NCBI GenBank assembly: GCA_022577435.1
Contig: JAKOON010000009.1
Location: 8,101,411-8,165,410 of the forward strand
Direction: 5' to 3'
Source of the DNA: Embiotoca jacksoni
Lineage: Eukaryota; Chordata; Actinopteri; Embiotocidae
DNA length: 64,000 bases
The notes below the pieces were generated by a model. That model was not told the DNA's origin. It saw only the letters and a list, made by a program, of their open reading frames with translations, and made no database searches. A program made the position numbers and the translations under genes. Below, piece by piece: positions 34,497 through 49,500 of this stretch; position 1 is the stretch's first letter; every line of letters starts with the position of its first letter.

Positions 34497-37400
34497 GTTT
34501 AACACACGCACACACTTACACAAGACAACACACACATGAACTTCACACTGATTGAGTAGCGTGAGAGAATAGAAAGAAAGGCCGAAAAACATGTAAACAC
34601 ATGCAAGTTTTTTCTACTTTAAACTGTTTAGATTTAGAAGCCTTTTTATTATATAGATAGTTGATTAAAATACGAGGTTAAATCAAAGACCAGAGAGTAA
34701 CTTTACATGTGAAAGTAAAGGCGTCAATACAGAGACTCCTCATCTCTGATGTCTTACTCATCCTGATTTTACTACTTATCCCTCCTGGGTATCTGTCCTC
34801 TGCTGCTACTCACCGAGGGGTGTGAAGGAGCGAACAGGGCTGGCGTCCCGGCTGCTCTCCCTGCTGGCCTCTCTGCTGCAGCCCTGACTCATACTGGGCC
34901 GAGGGATACGACTGCCCCGAGCTAACCGTGCAGGTTACAACCGCACGTGGCGGTATGGGAAAAGAGGAGGGGAGAACAGGGGAAAGGCAGAGGAGAAGCG
35001 GAGGGAGGAAAAGTTGTAGTGAGAACACAAAGGGACATTAGGAAGAGAAAAAACAAACAAAAGAAGACAACGAAGAAAGACAAACATGTGCAGTGACAAA
35101 GAAGAGAAGGGTGAAGGTACGAGAATAAAAACAGAAATAAGACAGAAATGACAAAAGTGACAAACTGGCAGAAACAAGAAAATATGAGAACATGTCAACT
35201 GGGATCTCAACAGATTTTAGTTGCTTCTTTTACTTGATTTTCAAGCAAGAATAAGATGTCTGAAACTGCAGCTATTTACAAAGACTACTTTGCCTGGTTT
35301 GTTCTTGTTCAGGGCTGCGACAAGCCGTTATTTTTCGTATCAAGTAATCTAGTGACGTTATCTTGATGAATCAGTCAGTCATAAAAGCGTGTAAAATGCT
35401 CATCATAGAGTGTTTTGATCTTCAAACCTTGTTTTGTCTGACTGGTTAACCAGCAGAGAAAATCCTCATATTCAAATAAATGAATGTTATAATCGATTAT
35501 ATTATTCATAATTATGTTGTATTTTTTAGCATACAATCACCTGAAACTAAGAATCATTATGTTGTTTTTTTTTAGCTTATAATGAGCTCTTCATATCTAC
35601 ATAGGGAGCAGTTCCTCTACCACAGAGCCTGACATGTTTCTACAGGAGCTCAGAAGGGACAAACCAAACACTGGATCCTCATATTCAAATAAATGAATGT
35701 TATAATCGATTATATTATTCATAATTATGTTGTATTTTTAGCATACAATCACCTGAAACTAAGAATCATTGTTTTTTTTGTTTTTTTTTAGCTTATAATG
35801 AGCTCTTCATATCTACATAGGGAGCAGTTCCTCTACCACAGAGCCTGACCATGTTTCTACAGGAGCTCAGAAGGGACAAACCAAACACTGGATCCAGTGA
35901 GGGCCTTTCCTGCTTTTACTGTCCGAGTGATCTTTGATTAAAGAAATCAACAAAATGAAACTAACCAATTCTCAAAATTTGCTTCAGATTTATTTTCTGT
36001 TGATTTGACTTATTATTCAACTGAGTAATTATTTCAGGTTTAGATGAAATGCACCCGAAAGGATATTTTGATATTTGATATTCACATATACACGGGCACT
36101 CAGTTTGTGCACGTACGCATGCAGGCACGTAAATACACACACATACACGCACCCACAGACATGCACATACATACAGAATAGAAAAGGAAGTGATCAGAGG
36201 TGGATTCAGCGATCAAGGGGGTGGGTGAGGGGAGGAGCTGCGTTTCATCCAGTAGCACTGCAATCAACTTCGCTGTTCACTGCTCTGTTCATCAGCTTCA
36301 GCGTCTACGCAGCCAATCAGGGTTAATCACGGCCTACCAAAGGACTACAAAGTAGCGATGAAGCTTTACTGATCCTGCGAGAAGGCTTGTTTTCCGGCCA
36401 CTGACAACAGGTTAGTAAAGAGCGGGAAAAGGTACGTTGGTAACGCGTGGACCTCTGCTGATCATGGGCCCCCATCACCACAACAACAGCCATGAAGTCA
36501 GAGGCCAGTTAGAAAGATGGGCCCTAAGAAGCTGAGGCAGCCAGCGACAGTTTGATGGAGGGAGTTCAATGGCGGGAGAGATTGAGAGATTTGTAGTGAT
36601 GGATGGAGATAGAGAATGAGGAACAGAGGGATGATTTAAGGATGAAGAGGGAGAGTGAGGATGATAATGGGTCGATTTTAGAGGGAGAGATGGACAGCAT
36701 GGTGGTCTGGTCGAGGTCAAGGGCTTACCTCCTCTGCTTGCTCCGTTGTAGATGGAACTAATGCTTGAAGGAGCTAGAGGACAGAAGGAGCAGAGAGGAA
36801 GGAGGACGGGGAGCGGGCCAGAGGAAGAAAAGGTGGATTTGAGATCGAAGCTTACAGGGTCTCAGTGCGTCAGAGGCAAAGAACTATTTGGTCATCTGAG
36901 TTTATGGACAACAGGTATTGAGCAAGCAGATACATAAACAAAGAGAGACTTTTGTTGGTTGAAAATGGTGTTCATGTGCTCACCAACAGACAGGCGGGTC
37001 GGGGACGAGTCTCTGGAGCAACCCTGGCTGCGGGGGATGCGGCTGCGTCTGTGTCCGTCCCCGGTGCTTCCAGCCAGCACCCTGTGGGCCCCTGAGCTCA
37101 TGGTGCTCAGGGCCGTACTCGTTAGCACGCGACCCGGGGAGCCGCTCCGACTGCCGGCTTCAGAGAGATGCAGAGGGACAGAAGAGGACAAAACACAAAG
37201 AGAGAAAGTAAAGTCAGTCTTACTGATACAGCGGGGGACATTTAACAAGCTGTGGAGACACATAACCACTCCCCCTCTAATGTGACCATCCTTTAAAAAA
37301 TGTAAATAAAAAAAAAAATATAACGGTGACTAGTTTTGGATTCATACAAACGACAAAGGCAGCTTCTCCTGCCGTTCACTTAGTGGCACGAGTTTCCAAG

Positions 37401-39961
37401 CACATTTTGGTAAAGTACAGGTATATTAAAAATAGAGACTGAATTTAACGGCAAACATTACAGTGTTTGATGGCATTGGAAAGAGGATCCACGGGGCTAC
37501 GAGAGCTACAACCCACAGTGAGTTTACATTTTAAGTAACCTGTTAAAAATAACCCTTCATATAATTGCAATAACAAAGCAAATGAAGCAACAATTTTGAC
37601 AGCAAGATGGCAAATGTAGAAGCAGCACTCCTGTCTTTCTGAAGATACAGTGGAATAATAATAATAAGAGATTTTTGACCAAAATTAAAACATAAACTTG
37701 GAAAACGGCCTCAGTTTCTCTTCCCCATGGTATCCTGTCTCCAAGTGCTATGCCTACAGTGTGTCTCACTCTACAATCACTCTACGTGACTATTAACCTG
37801 AGGACAAGCAGTTGAAGAGAGGCTGCTCTGCAGAGCTGGATATTCAGTGTATGAACAGACGTTTGGGAAACAAGCTCCAGTGCTCAACATTTGAAGATGG
37901 ACCAGACTCTCTCTCAGTGACAGACAAACAAAAAAACTCACCTAAGTCCACATACACACACACACACACTCACACAGTCTTGAGTGTCAAGACTGGTCAC
38001 ACTATGTCTACTTGCCAGACACAAAGCTAAAGAACTTACATACATATATGAATGTAAAGATATACAGTTGCTGACAATTCATAAATCTTATCAGGTAAAG
38101 AGCACTTGGATCAACTTTCCCTTGTTTGACCTTGAGACACTTTTGTTGCCCTTTTCTTCCCTCGTCTCATTATATTTACACATACACAAAGCTTTAGACC
38201 TGTTGATAAGACAGTGAACTATGTAAAAGTGGTTATTACACCAAAAAGACTACAAAATGGTCAGAATAATTTGATTGGGATGTAAACGTCCTTTTCAGAG
38301 GAAAATTTTAAATAAAAATGTATTTCTCAATCTTTCGACTAAATGCAAGCAGAAACATGAGGCTCCCGAAGCAGTGTATTTAGCATGATCATAGAACAGC
38401 CATGTATGTTAAAAGTCTGTGACTACAGATCCCAGCATGCCTTAGCCACAGTGGGAGCAGCTTTAAGTGACACTTCTGCGTGCACGTGAAAGAGGGAGGT
38501 TTGGGCAACAGAAGAAAGGCAGTAAAGCTAAAGAGAGCGGGGTAAAAAGAAGTAGCGTTGTAATCTTACCACCAACAGGGGTAGCAGACTGAGATCCTGA
38601 GCCATTAAGCCCATTGGTTGGGAGGAGGGGGAAAGCAGAGGTGAGGGGGAAGGAACAGCAGATTAAACCAGATGAATTATGGGTTAACGCAAAATAGCAG
38701 CATGGGAGTTAGAAAACAGAGCACGATGGAAGCGCATCCTCGTGGTCCATACCAAGAATGTAGGCAAAGATGAAGCACTTTGTCGAAATGAATCCATTAA
38801 TTAAAGAGGAAACGAGAACTGAAAGGTAGTTAAAACAAACGCACACACTGAACCAGCTGCAGATGAAAGACTGGGAGAAGCAGTGCATGGCTGGGACAAC
38901 TGGCATACGTACAAACCAAAGCCTGTTTCACAATGAGGAAAAAAAAATGCTTCAAAGTAAATATGCTGATAAAATATCTAAACAAACACTTTCTATCTCG
39001 CACACACACACGGAAATCTTTGTATCCACATTTCCTCTCTTTCTGTTGATCCGTTAAACTGCGATTTGAGCTTTGAACTCTTGATCATAGAACTAGCATT
39101 TGTTCGTCCAGATTTGATTGGCGCACTGGGTTGTGACACAATCACTGTCCACTTTTCAACTGGTCTCCAAGCCAGCCACAAACACAGCATATTAGCAGCA
39201 AGTAGTCTTGGAGAGCAGGTTCACACACATCTGCTTCATGTGGTGCAATGTAACTCGCTCTGGCTTGCGTGACGCTTCTTCTGTGTTGAAGTATCTTTAA
39301 AGGTCCCATATTGTATCATTCTGATTGCTTTTTTGATTCTAAAGCAGGTCTGGCTGCCACATAAATACTGCTCAGTCCACAAAGAAATGCACATAGTCTA
39401 TTTTAAGCAACTGGGCCGTTTGGACTTCTGTAAATTTGTGATGTCACAAACTTGCATTCATGTCATATGTCTGTCTTAAGCACGATCCACTGTCCAACCT
39501 TTTACTTCCAAGGAAACAATCCATTGTGGACCTAGCTAGCTGCAAGACCTAAAGAAACCTGTCAATAAAAGTGTAAAATATGGGACCTTTATTAACCTGA
39601 ATGTTTGCCAGAGCCAGGGTGAGCAGAGAAAATAAACTGTACACCACACCATTCTCAGTGATGAGACATTGCATGCAGAGAAACACACACTCACTCCTCT
39701 TTACATAAAACACCTTGATCAGAATGAGAGCAATAGCAGGTGGGTCACCATTCCCACTGTGGTACACAGAAAGACGAGCACACTCGGACTCTGACACACA
39801 AACAGAATACCTGGTGTGCAATCGGATTCGTCGGAACCTGAAGGCACAAAGACATTTACATGGAGCTTATAGTCACCACGATGGCAACAAGTGAAGAAAC
39901 TCCACAACCTCTCAAACAAGCTCTCACACACACACACACACACACGCACGCACACACGCAC

Positions 39962-40007
<46 letters not shown>

Positions 40008-43000
40008 CTGTTGCTTGCGTGCTTGTGTATCTAATGTTGTTAAGTGGACCTGACACGCTGAAGGTTTCACTCACAGCTGGGTTTACATCATGCTCTGTGT
40101 TCGGTTGGAGAGAGGAGGTACGTACGTTGTGACTGTGAGACCATCTTGGTGCGGCTGCGTCCTCGAGAGTCCACCTGGCTGGACATGCTGCTGGCAGTAG
40201 ACAAAGGCTGCTTGGTGCGTACACGGCCTGTGTGCAGGTGGAGGGACAACCGTAAAAACACAACAACTCAGCGGTATTTCCTGAGCTAACACATCTACTC
40301 GCTATCCGCTTGCAGCGGATTGAAGCCAAGAAACTAAGAAGTGCTACAACTAATGAGAAGCCACTAATGCCAGAAGCTGCTGAGATCCTGAACTTCACAC
40401 TCAGCCAGGTGCAAACACACATAAATACACCAGGGATGCTTCAGTGGATTAGAAACCCGTTTTAAAATCTGACTCTGGTTATGAGAAAACCAGTCATTTC
40501 TAGGTATTTCAAAAAAAAAACTAGAAGCCATTGGCAGCATTTGAGAGTAAATGACTGTGTTCCAAATGGCGTAGGTATGTGCTAACACTGATGTACTTAA
40601 AACGGTCCAAAAATTGAGCGTGAAATGATGGACACTTTCCACCCTCAACAGTCGCCATCTTGACAACGTAGAGGAAAGATATTTTCAAATTGCGGTGTCT
40701 GAGGAAGCTGCAGCTGTTACAGAGCACCTCACAAAAGTGCTTATTTTTCACTAAGTATCACTATGCTGCTGTTGGATAGAAGCCATCCGTGTGTTTATTT
40801 ATGTGCATTATTATGTGCAACAGAGGGCACAAAAACACGTTAATTTCTGGGTAAAAAGATTCTGGTGAATGCAGAACGGCGGTGAGCGGTTTGAGACAAC
40901 ACTGTCGAAGTGCAAGCACCACAAGTAAGAGTCCCAACATGTAAAAGCACAATTTGTTAGTGTACCAAGATAAGTGTGTCATTTTTAAACACAGAAAATG
41001 AGTCACTGAACAGTTATTTCAACATCAATTAAAATGCAGATTATTTTCTTGATTAATTGCAGGTGAAATAATTTTACTGATTAATTAATCTTCCACTAAT
41101 CTATTAGTTTCGACTCAAAATGCAACTAACTTTATAACCAGCATTCGCTACAGCATATGCATCGTTCATGTGATTCCTCAATTAAAATACTTGATCATAA
41201 GCACAGCTAAGAAACGATCAAACACATAATGTTGGATCTGTGAGGACAAACTGCTAAAATTAAAAGCTCAAATGAACATTTTTCCAACTAGAACATCCCT
41301 AAACTACGCACACAAACATCCACCTAGTCACAATCTTACCATTGTCTGACCTGGTCCCTACAGACAGACAAAGAAGGAGCATGTTGTAAATATCACATCT
41401 AACCTTCTGTATACATCTAACCTGTGTATAATATCAACACATCCTGAGTATCCTAAAAAAAAACCCTGAGTAACTGAAAGTTTAATGCCGGTGTAAATGG
41501 TTAGAACATTCATATAAAAAAATAAGATTAAACTGTAGTGAAGCAGAAGATGATATTAAATGTGTTAATATTTGATTTGTGATGCAATGAGAGGTACTGT
41601 AATACAAATGAGGGTTGAATGTAAGGCTGACAGCAGGCAGCACTATGGCCACACACTGTCACACCTGAGTTAACATGGACTGGAATGACTTAAGGAAAAG
41701 GGAAAAGAAAAGAGAAGAAGCCGAGAGAGATGATCTTACCATCCTTTTTATCAGAGGCATCATCTTTAGTAGCAAAGTGAAATAGAGAGGGTGAAGGAGA
41801 AGGAAAGGAATGACAGAAACACAACAGGAAAATGTACAGAAATTATAGAAACAAAAGGAAAAGGAACCCAAGAAAGGAAAATGATTTACAGCAAATTAAA
41901 GGGAAGTAGGATGGTAAACATAAAGTGCCAAGAAGACAAAAACAAAAGTATGAAAGAAGAAAACAAGTGTGTGACAAAGAAGAGAAAAGTCAGATAGAGG
42001 ACAAACGAGAAGAAAGGAGCACAGTGTGCATTAGTGACATATCTGTTTAACAGAGAATCATGCAGATGTCGGGATCAACATTATAACATAGAGACAAACT
42101 AGGACGGAGAACGATATTCCTCTACGGAGCATGCACAGAGAATATCCGCACCAAACCACAGTCAGAGGCGAACGAGCAGGCAGCCGAAGAGGAGAAAGGC
42201 CAGTACAAGTGCTGAGGTGTGCGAGTGTGTGCGTCCATCGTTACAGACTGCTTTGTAGAGGTGTTTATAAAGGAGGACTGACTTCTTACTTCTATCTGTC
42301 TGAAACTTTAGAAGCACTACCTCTGCACTGATCTGCCTCCTTGGATGGAGTCTTCATCGCTGCCTGATTCCCTGGTGATCACATGCTGACTTGATGTCTG
42401 ATTAGTCGTCTAACTTGACTGTCAGGGCCCTTACCCAGTGAGGAGTAGGAGCCAGGGGGCAGACGGCCCGCTCCCCTGGCTTGTCCGATGTGCCGGTGCT
42501 TAGCAACCGCTGCTGCGTTTACATCCACGTCGCTACGGGAACGCTGCAGGGAGGCCGACGACACCCCACCCTTTGAACCCGCAGGGACTGATAGGACAGG
42601 AGGAGTGTGTTGGAGAAGGGATGGGAGGTGATGGGATATATACGTCACAATCACATGCAGGCACCGTACTACACATACACAATATCAACACCATACAGGA
42701 GAACACAAACAGCCGGGCACATATACGCATGTGTATGCGTACATGTGTGTAATAACATAAAAACATAAGAGGATGTGACTGTTCAGGGCTGAACACGAGC
42801 AGATGTGAATGAAAAGGATGGAAAATGGTTCTGTAAAAGCTGATGTTTGCTTCAGTGTGTAGGGGTGTGTGTTTGTGTGTGTGTGTGTGTGTCCTCACAG
42901 GAGCGAGTGTGCATGATGTGTTGTAAAAAGCTTGCGTTGGTATCGTCCGCTCTGTGTGAGCGTGTTTGTGTGTGCGGGTGGGTGTGCTCCTCTCACCTCG

Positions 43001-43490
43001 CCCTGGAGCTGCCGACCATTTCGAAGACAGAGGCCGACTGATGAAATGAGGAGAAAAGTAGGTCAGCAAACAAAACAACAGACAGTAACAACATAAGTAC
43101 ATACAACATTTTCAGTGATGTATGAAACGGAATTGCCCTGCTTTCTATTTGCATTGTGAAAGGGGCACTCCAAAAGGAAAAGTAAACCCACTTCAGATGT
43201 GAACAAAAACACACTTCTGAATAAAAAGACTATAGATCCAAAAATAGACAATTATATGTTGTTTACGGTATCTGTTTGTGGAGACCTCCTCGTACTGTTT
43301 GAGGGCCTGTTCAAAGCTGGCGCTTCGTGTCGAACCAGTTCTTTGCGTTTCTACCGAAAAAGTATCGCCAGGAAAACTGGTTTCAGAGCAGCTTCAACAC
43401 ACGGCTGGTCTAGAACCAAAACAACTTATGTTAATGGCAGGGGGCAGGATTATTGTAACCAAACAAGACCAACAAAAGCTTTGTGACTAC

Positions 43491-43522
<32 letters not shown>

Positions 43523-46500
43523 CTGTAAAAAGTGGAGAAGGCAACCTTTCTCCTTGTACTGAGCCAAGAGCAACACTTAGAGAGATGCGATGCACTTTGC
43601 TCTTATTGTTGTGCTAGCATTGCTGGGAAAGCGGAGACAGACAGACGTAAACAGTGACATAACGACGTGGCTTTCTAGCCTGTAGAAAAGCAAAACGCTT
43701 CTTAAAAGCACCAGCCCAGAAGCAGAGGTAGCTTTATGTTGGTGGAAAAGATGTCACAAGGTGCCTCCACAATGACAATTCAGCATTTAATCTATTAACT
43801 ATTTTTATAACTCAGCATGTGACGGGCATATTCCTGTATTTTAGATAAATAAAGAGTTGAAAATTGCATGTACCATAATAATATCTTCACCGCATTGTGT
43901 ATTTTTGTCAGCTTGATGCTTCTTCTGAGCCTCAGCCACAGACTTAAGATTTTGTGCTTCCGCAATGAAACAGTTTTCACCGAGAGCATGTCAATAAGAA
44001 GATGTATTGGAGCAGGAAAGCACATCTTCCTCCTTCCCGAGTGCTCTAATTTCAGCTGGCTTAGGTCTTATGTTTGCCAGTGAGACATAAAGCAATCGAT
44101 CCATCTAGTGGAGTCAGACTGAGGACACAATGCTCTCAATAACCTTCCAGGATTTTTTTTTTCAAATTCTGCAAACACTAGTCAATAAAGTTACAGGAGA
44201 TTGTGTCTTTCTAAAGATGAATGAGGAGTCCACATTGATTCATTTACCGAGAGAAACGACAAGTGAACTAGAGCATTTTTATAACCTCAATTTCAAAATG
44301 TAGTCTTAAACTAGACCTGGAAGTCTAAAGTGAATGATGGAGGAACAGTGCTTAGTGTTGATTACTTGAGGCTCTCTTGAGAGGAAGATGAGGAGCGGTC
44401 ACTCTGGGGAAGTGAGGCCACGCTGCCAGAGCTCTTCAGGCAGGACTGAAGTGTCCTCTGGTACGAAGGCTCTAAGGAGTTGTAGAGTGCGTCAGTTTCT
44501 GCTGGAAAGTGGTTCCTCAGACCCCAGTAGGCCCTGAAAGGGAGAAGAAAAGGGGGACGGAAGTGAACACAGAAAGAGCAGAGGAGAGGAGAAGAGATGG
44601 GTGAGAAAGGAGGCAGGCAGACAGGCAGGCAAAAAACAGGAATCCATGGATTCATAAAGAAGAGTGTGGTGAGGAATTTGACACTACTTGTCTTTCACAA
44701 AATGTAATTTTCTGAAATGCACGCGTGTGCGTGTTTGTGGGTCTTACTTGCGGGCCTCCACTCTCGCCTCTGAGTCGGCATCTCGAATTCCCTTTTTGAT
44801 GCTCTCAACCAGAACTGCTGTGTGCCTGAGACAGTAAGGTGCACAAGTGTAAACATACAAGTTTAAAATACATGTCATCATCCGTCTGTACTGTGAATCC
44901 TGTCCAGTTATGTTTTGTCATTCACGAAACTGAACCATGTGGAAATCAGTCCTCACCTTTCTAGAGAGTGGGTTTGCCATTCCTGTAGCAGAAGGTCCAA
45001 GAAATCATAACAGCGCCTGGAGATAACACGTCACTTTTATTATTCTTATTGTCACAAAGAATTCCATTACTTATCAGCATCATAACAATAATTTCATGAT
45101 CTTATAGCTGTTAATTATTTGAGACCTGTTCATTACCAAGCTATACTTTTTATGACCGTAGGGTTAACATCAGGGTATTCTCACCTTCTTACAGACACAG
45201 ACTTGCATGTGCAGTTACTGGTTATCAGAGGAATGAGCCGGGGGACATGGGTGTGCTGCAGAGAGGATGGTTGATTGCGTTGAGTGACACATTCCAAACA
45301 AAGCAGCAGCATTTAAACTCACCCAGGACTGGGTACTGTTGAAAAATATTGGATAGGAGTACCATTGCTATGACTTTGATATTGGTTCCTGAATGGTACT
45401 TTTTTTAGATACCAATTTTATAAAATACATTATATGAAAGAAAATTTCATTCCACATTGTGGTACAAATATTTAGATTTCGTGCAGTTTAGAGGGGGACT
45501 GTAGCTATAATTAGCAGATGTCCCCTAAATGACTCACCTGGAAGTTATGGCTAAATGCTACAATTTACTGATGTTTACTAAACACCCTATTTGCTAGGGG
45601 GAGATGCTAACTAGCAGGTATGTCACCAAAAATGTGTTTGAAAAGAGGGAAATAGGGCGTTCTAATATAAGATTTAACCCCGGTTGAAATTGATTTTATC
45701 GACAAGGGCAGGCAAAAGTTATGCATTCTCAAATGAAAATGTATTAGTGTGGATGTAGCCAATGGATCAAAATCTTGTATCGCCTGACGGGGCATTTTTC
45801 AACAGTAGTTAGTATCGAAGTAATTCAGTCGGTGCCATAAAAGTATCAACGTGCGGCATCCAGCTGTGAACTGACTGTTGAAACTATTTTAATGTGTGTT
45901 TGTAAAACTCACCCGTATTATGATGCGGATAGCGGAGACACCAGAGGTGGCCATGACTTTGGCACAGTTGGGGATGAGGTTGAAGAGGACAGGAACGATG
46001 GCTTCTGCTCCGTGGTCAAATTTATTGCCCAACACTGACGAGAGGTGGCTGTGAGGAGACATCGACGAAGAAAGAGCAAACATAAACATAGAGCAGAACA
46101 CAATAAAAACTGTGTAAAAGGCTGAATTGAAGAGGTTGAGTTTATCTCATTGTACTTATTGTGCACTTTTGTGTCATATTGTGTTCACAACATGCGCCTT
46201 GATCCAACCGTGACATTGTATCATAAAGATAGCACAGAAAAATTCACAGACCATTCAACCCTCCGCTATCAGTGAGAAGAAAACATGTTTGCAACCCATA
46301 TAACCAATCAGCTGATGACCACTGGACAACAGGGAAAATCTTTTTTGTATATTTTGTCCCTCCAGAGAGGAGTGTATCTGAAACAAACACTTACGCCACA
46401 GTGATACAGGCCTCTCGGACCACTTGTGAGCGCAGGTCTTTAGCTGACAGTTTGAAGGCTCCATCTAGTAGCCGAAGGTGCTGGTAGAAACAGTCATAGC

Positions 46501-49500
46501 TAGTTGCGCCTGCCACCAGCAATGAGCGGACTTTCTTCATCTAAGAAAAAAAGAAAAAAGGAAAGAAAAGACATAAAAGAACCGTCCATGACCAAATCAA
46601 AGGACAAATATTACTGCTGTGTCAGTATAGGATATGTTAATGTTACAACTGAACTATAGAAAACTGCTGAAGGGGAATCTACTGACAGCGCTGGCTCTCT
46701 GGTCCCAGTCGTGTTTGTCGTCGGAGCAGATCTCACGGATCTTATTCAGGTTGTCCTCAAGATCCCTCGCTGAGTAGATCTGCACCACCACAGTGAAGGA
46801 GAACAGAAGAGAGAGAGGAGTAAGCAGAGCAAATATGTGAAGGATTGATGAAAGTCTCAGACAGTCTGACCTTGATAGCCTGAGTATTGTTATTGAATGG
46901 GATGAGGGATGTATATTGTACCTGGACAGTAGGGACATCTGTAAAGGCTTTAATGAAATCATCTTCATCAACTCCACCGCTACCGTCCTTGGACACTGTG
47001 GGGGCGGGGGGAAAGCAGAGATAATTAACATATCTATGCGTGTGTGCATTTAAAATATCGCCTGCAAGCAATCTTAGGGAATTTCTGTCTGAAAAAAAAA
47101 ACCCTCCCCAGATTCACAGTCATGGCTTTACAACTGTAAGGCCAAAACAAACAACATTGGACTCTGAATAAAGGATATTGGGTATAATCTGAAAATAAAA
47201 CAGATCTCTAGTATCAGTGGCAGTTAACTTCCGCTTAACTCTAATTCTAAATTATATTTATGAATAACACCCTTATAACAGTGAGTTACCGATGGGACTA
47301 TTGGGTGGAAAGGGTTAATGACTTCTATGCTGGCTGGTTTTGACTCACAAAAAAAAAAAAAAAAGAGGCACACTTCCAATTATGACCACACACATGCTAC
47401 ACACACGTAAATCAGTGGGAGCAGACTGTGTTACTAATAGACTTCCTGGCAGTAATGGGCATGTCAATCATAACTCTCTCGGGGGCTCTGTGTACCACAC
47501 CTCCTACAACTCCTTATTGGGGAAGCAGAAAGAAGTGGGATGAGAAAGAGACCTGCAAGGAGGAGCTGAAAGCAACCCAAGAGGATACCAATCTTAACAC
47601 AGAAAGATTAGCTGGACAGAAGACGCTGAATAGTAGCTTTAAACATGGAGGAAGAGAGCCTGGGTATAAACAGGGAAAGAGGATGAAGAAATGAATCCTT
47701 TCCTCCTCTTGGGGTTGGTTTCCATATCAAGCTGTAACCACAAAAACTTGTCTTGTCAAAACTCGACATGGCCCTCAGAGAGCTGGGGAACATCGATGTA
47801 GTCCGCTGGTTTGCTGCAGGCACAATCTACTCCCCTGTAACTGAGGGAGTAACATGGTGGCAGTCTGGTTATAAAGGCCAGGCCTGACATAAAGAGAGCA
47901 ATAATATCTTAGCCTTGAAGAGAAGTCACACCAAGGTACACTTCCAGAAACAACTTTAGCCTTTCTGTGTCACAGTTTTCAATCCTGTCAGTTACTGGCC
48001 GATTGAATTCTGTCTGAGTGTTGCGTCAGGGTGTTGCCAGAGTGTGTGGGCGTACTGTCATCTAAATGCAAACGCAGACAATGGGGCCGTCCTGAAAACT
48101 ATTCTCATATAGCATAAGAAACTCAAGACAATAAATTCACATCAAATTCTTATGAAAAACAAATTGACAGGAAATGTTTGCAACTTTTTCGCCTTAAGGC
48201 GTGTCTGTACAGAAAGTGTTGAAGCCATGTTTTTTAGTCATCCATCAAACGTGTGTCTGAAGGAAACAACCTTCCTATTTTAATCAATCCACTCATCTAT
48301 ACAGTGTGGCAATGCCTCGTGTTTTACACCAGTGAGTGGTGTGTTGGGCTCCGAGCAGGTCTTCCACCTCCTGTCACTGCTGCCAGAGCTGCTGCTGCTC
48401 TGCTAACATGCTGCTAAAGCTACACCCTCTGTGTAAAAGCCAGTTAGTGAATATCACAAATCACTGGCAAAGGTCAAGATTGGGCTTTTCCTTTTCAGAC
48501 ACTGAACTTAACAAGGTACAGGTTTCAGAGGTGTAGCTCTGGGTGTTTGAAATACCCAGCATGCCCTTTATTCAGCCTCTTACAGCCACTCCACAAATCA
48601 ATACGACCGTGATGAACCAAGTGACCAGACATCACAGGCTTGTGTTTCCAACCAACAGATAATTGCGTTAGGACTCAGGTAGACTGCTTGCTTGTAGAAC
48701 ACTTACACCGACGAGTGTATGTGTGCATGTATGTGTCATTGTGTGACATTGCTGACAGAGAAATCAGCAGGCAGCAGGAACCGACTGCTTGTTCGTGGAA
48801 ACACAGTTTGCTACCAATAGAGGGAAAAAAATCAATACATGCAAAGAGGAAGCAAATGAAATACACCAAGCGGCTACAACAGGAGGGAAACTTGACGGGG
48901 AGGAGGAGGCACAGGATGATATCAACTGTTTCAAAAGGAACATCTTCTGAAGCCCTGAGTCGACTACAGCTGTGAGGCTGATAATAAGCATATCAGTTGG
49001 AAGTGTATCACATTTCTAAGGACACATAGAGGGAGTCTGTTACTGTGGACTGAGGTGCTTACTCATGTCTTTTGCTTTTTCTATCAGCACACAGTCTTTA
49101 CTGTGAACCTCAATTATACAGTATAACATTTAAGATCCTTTACTCGCAGCATCCACATTGTATAAAAATCTGGCCTATAATGGACTGTTTATCTCAGGAC
49201 AGTAAAGGCTAGTAGGGCTGACATACATTGTTTCACACACATTTTGGACTGAGTAAAAAAACCAAGAGAGCAGAGAGATCTTAGATGGGCTCCTTTCACA
49301 TCCGGATCACAAATCAAAACACAATTTCAAACTGCAACGAATGCACAAATAAAAGCAGGTTATTTCTATCTGGGAAATGTTTGGGAGTCCCTTTTGAAAA
49401 TATGTGATTAAAATGTATTGGATGAACTGATTAAACTGTCAGGAACAGAATCATTGTGCCAACAAGTCAGTGGACAGCTTAAGTCTTGTTCAGGTTGCAA

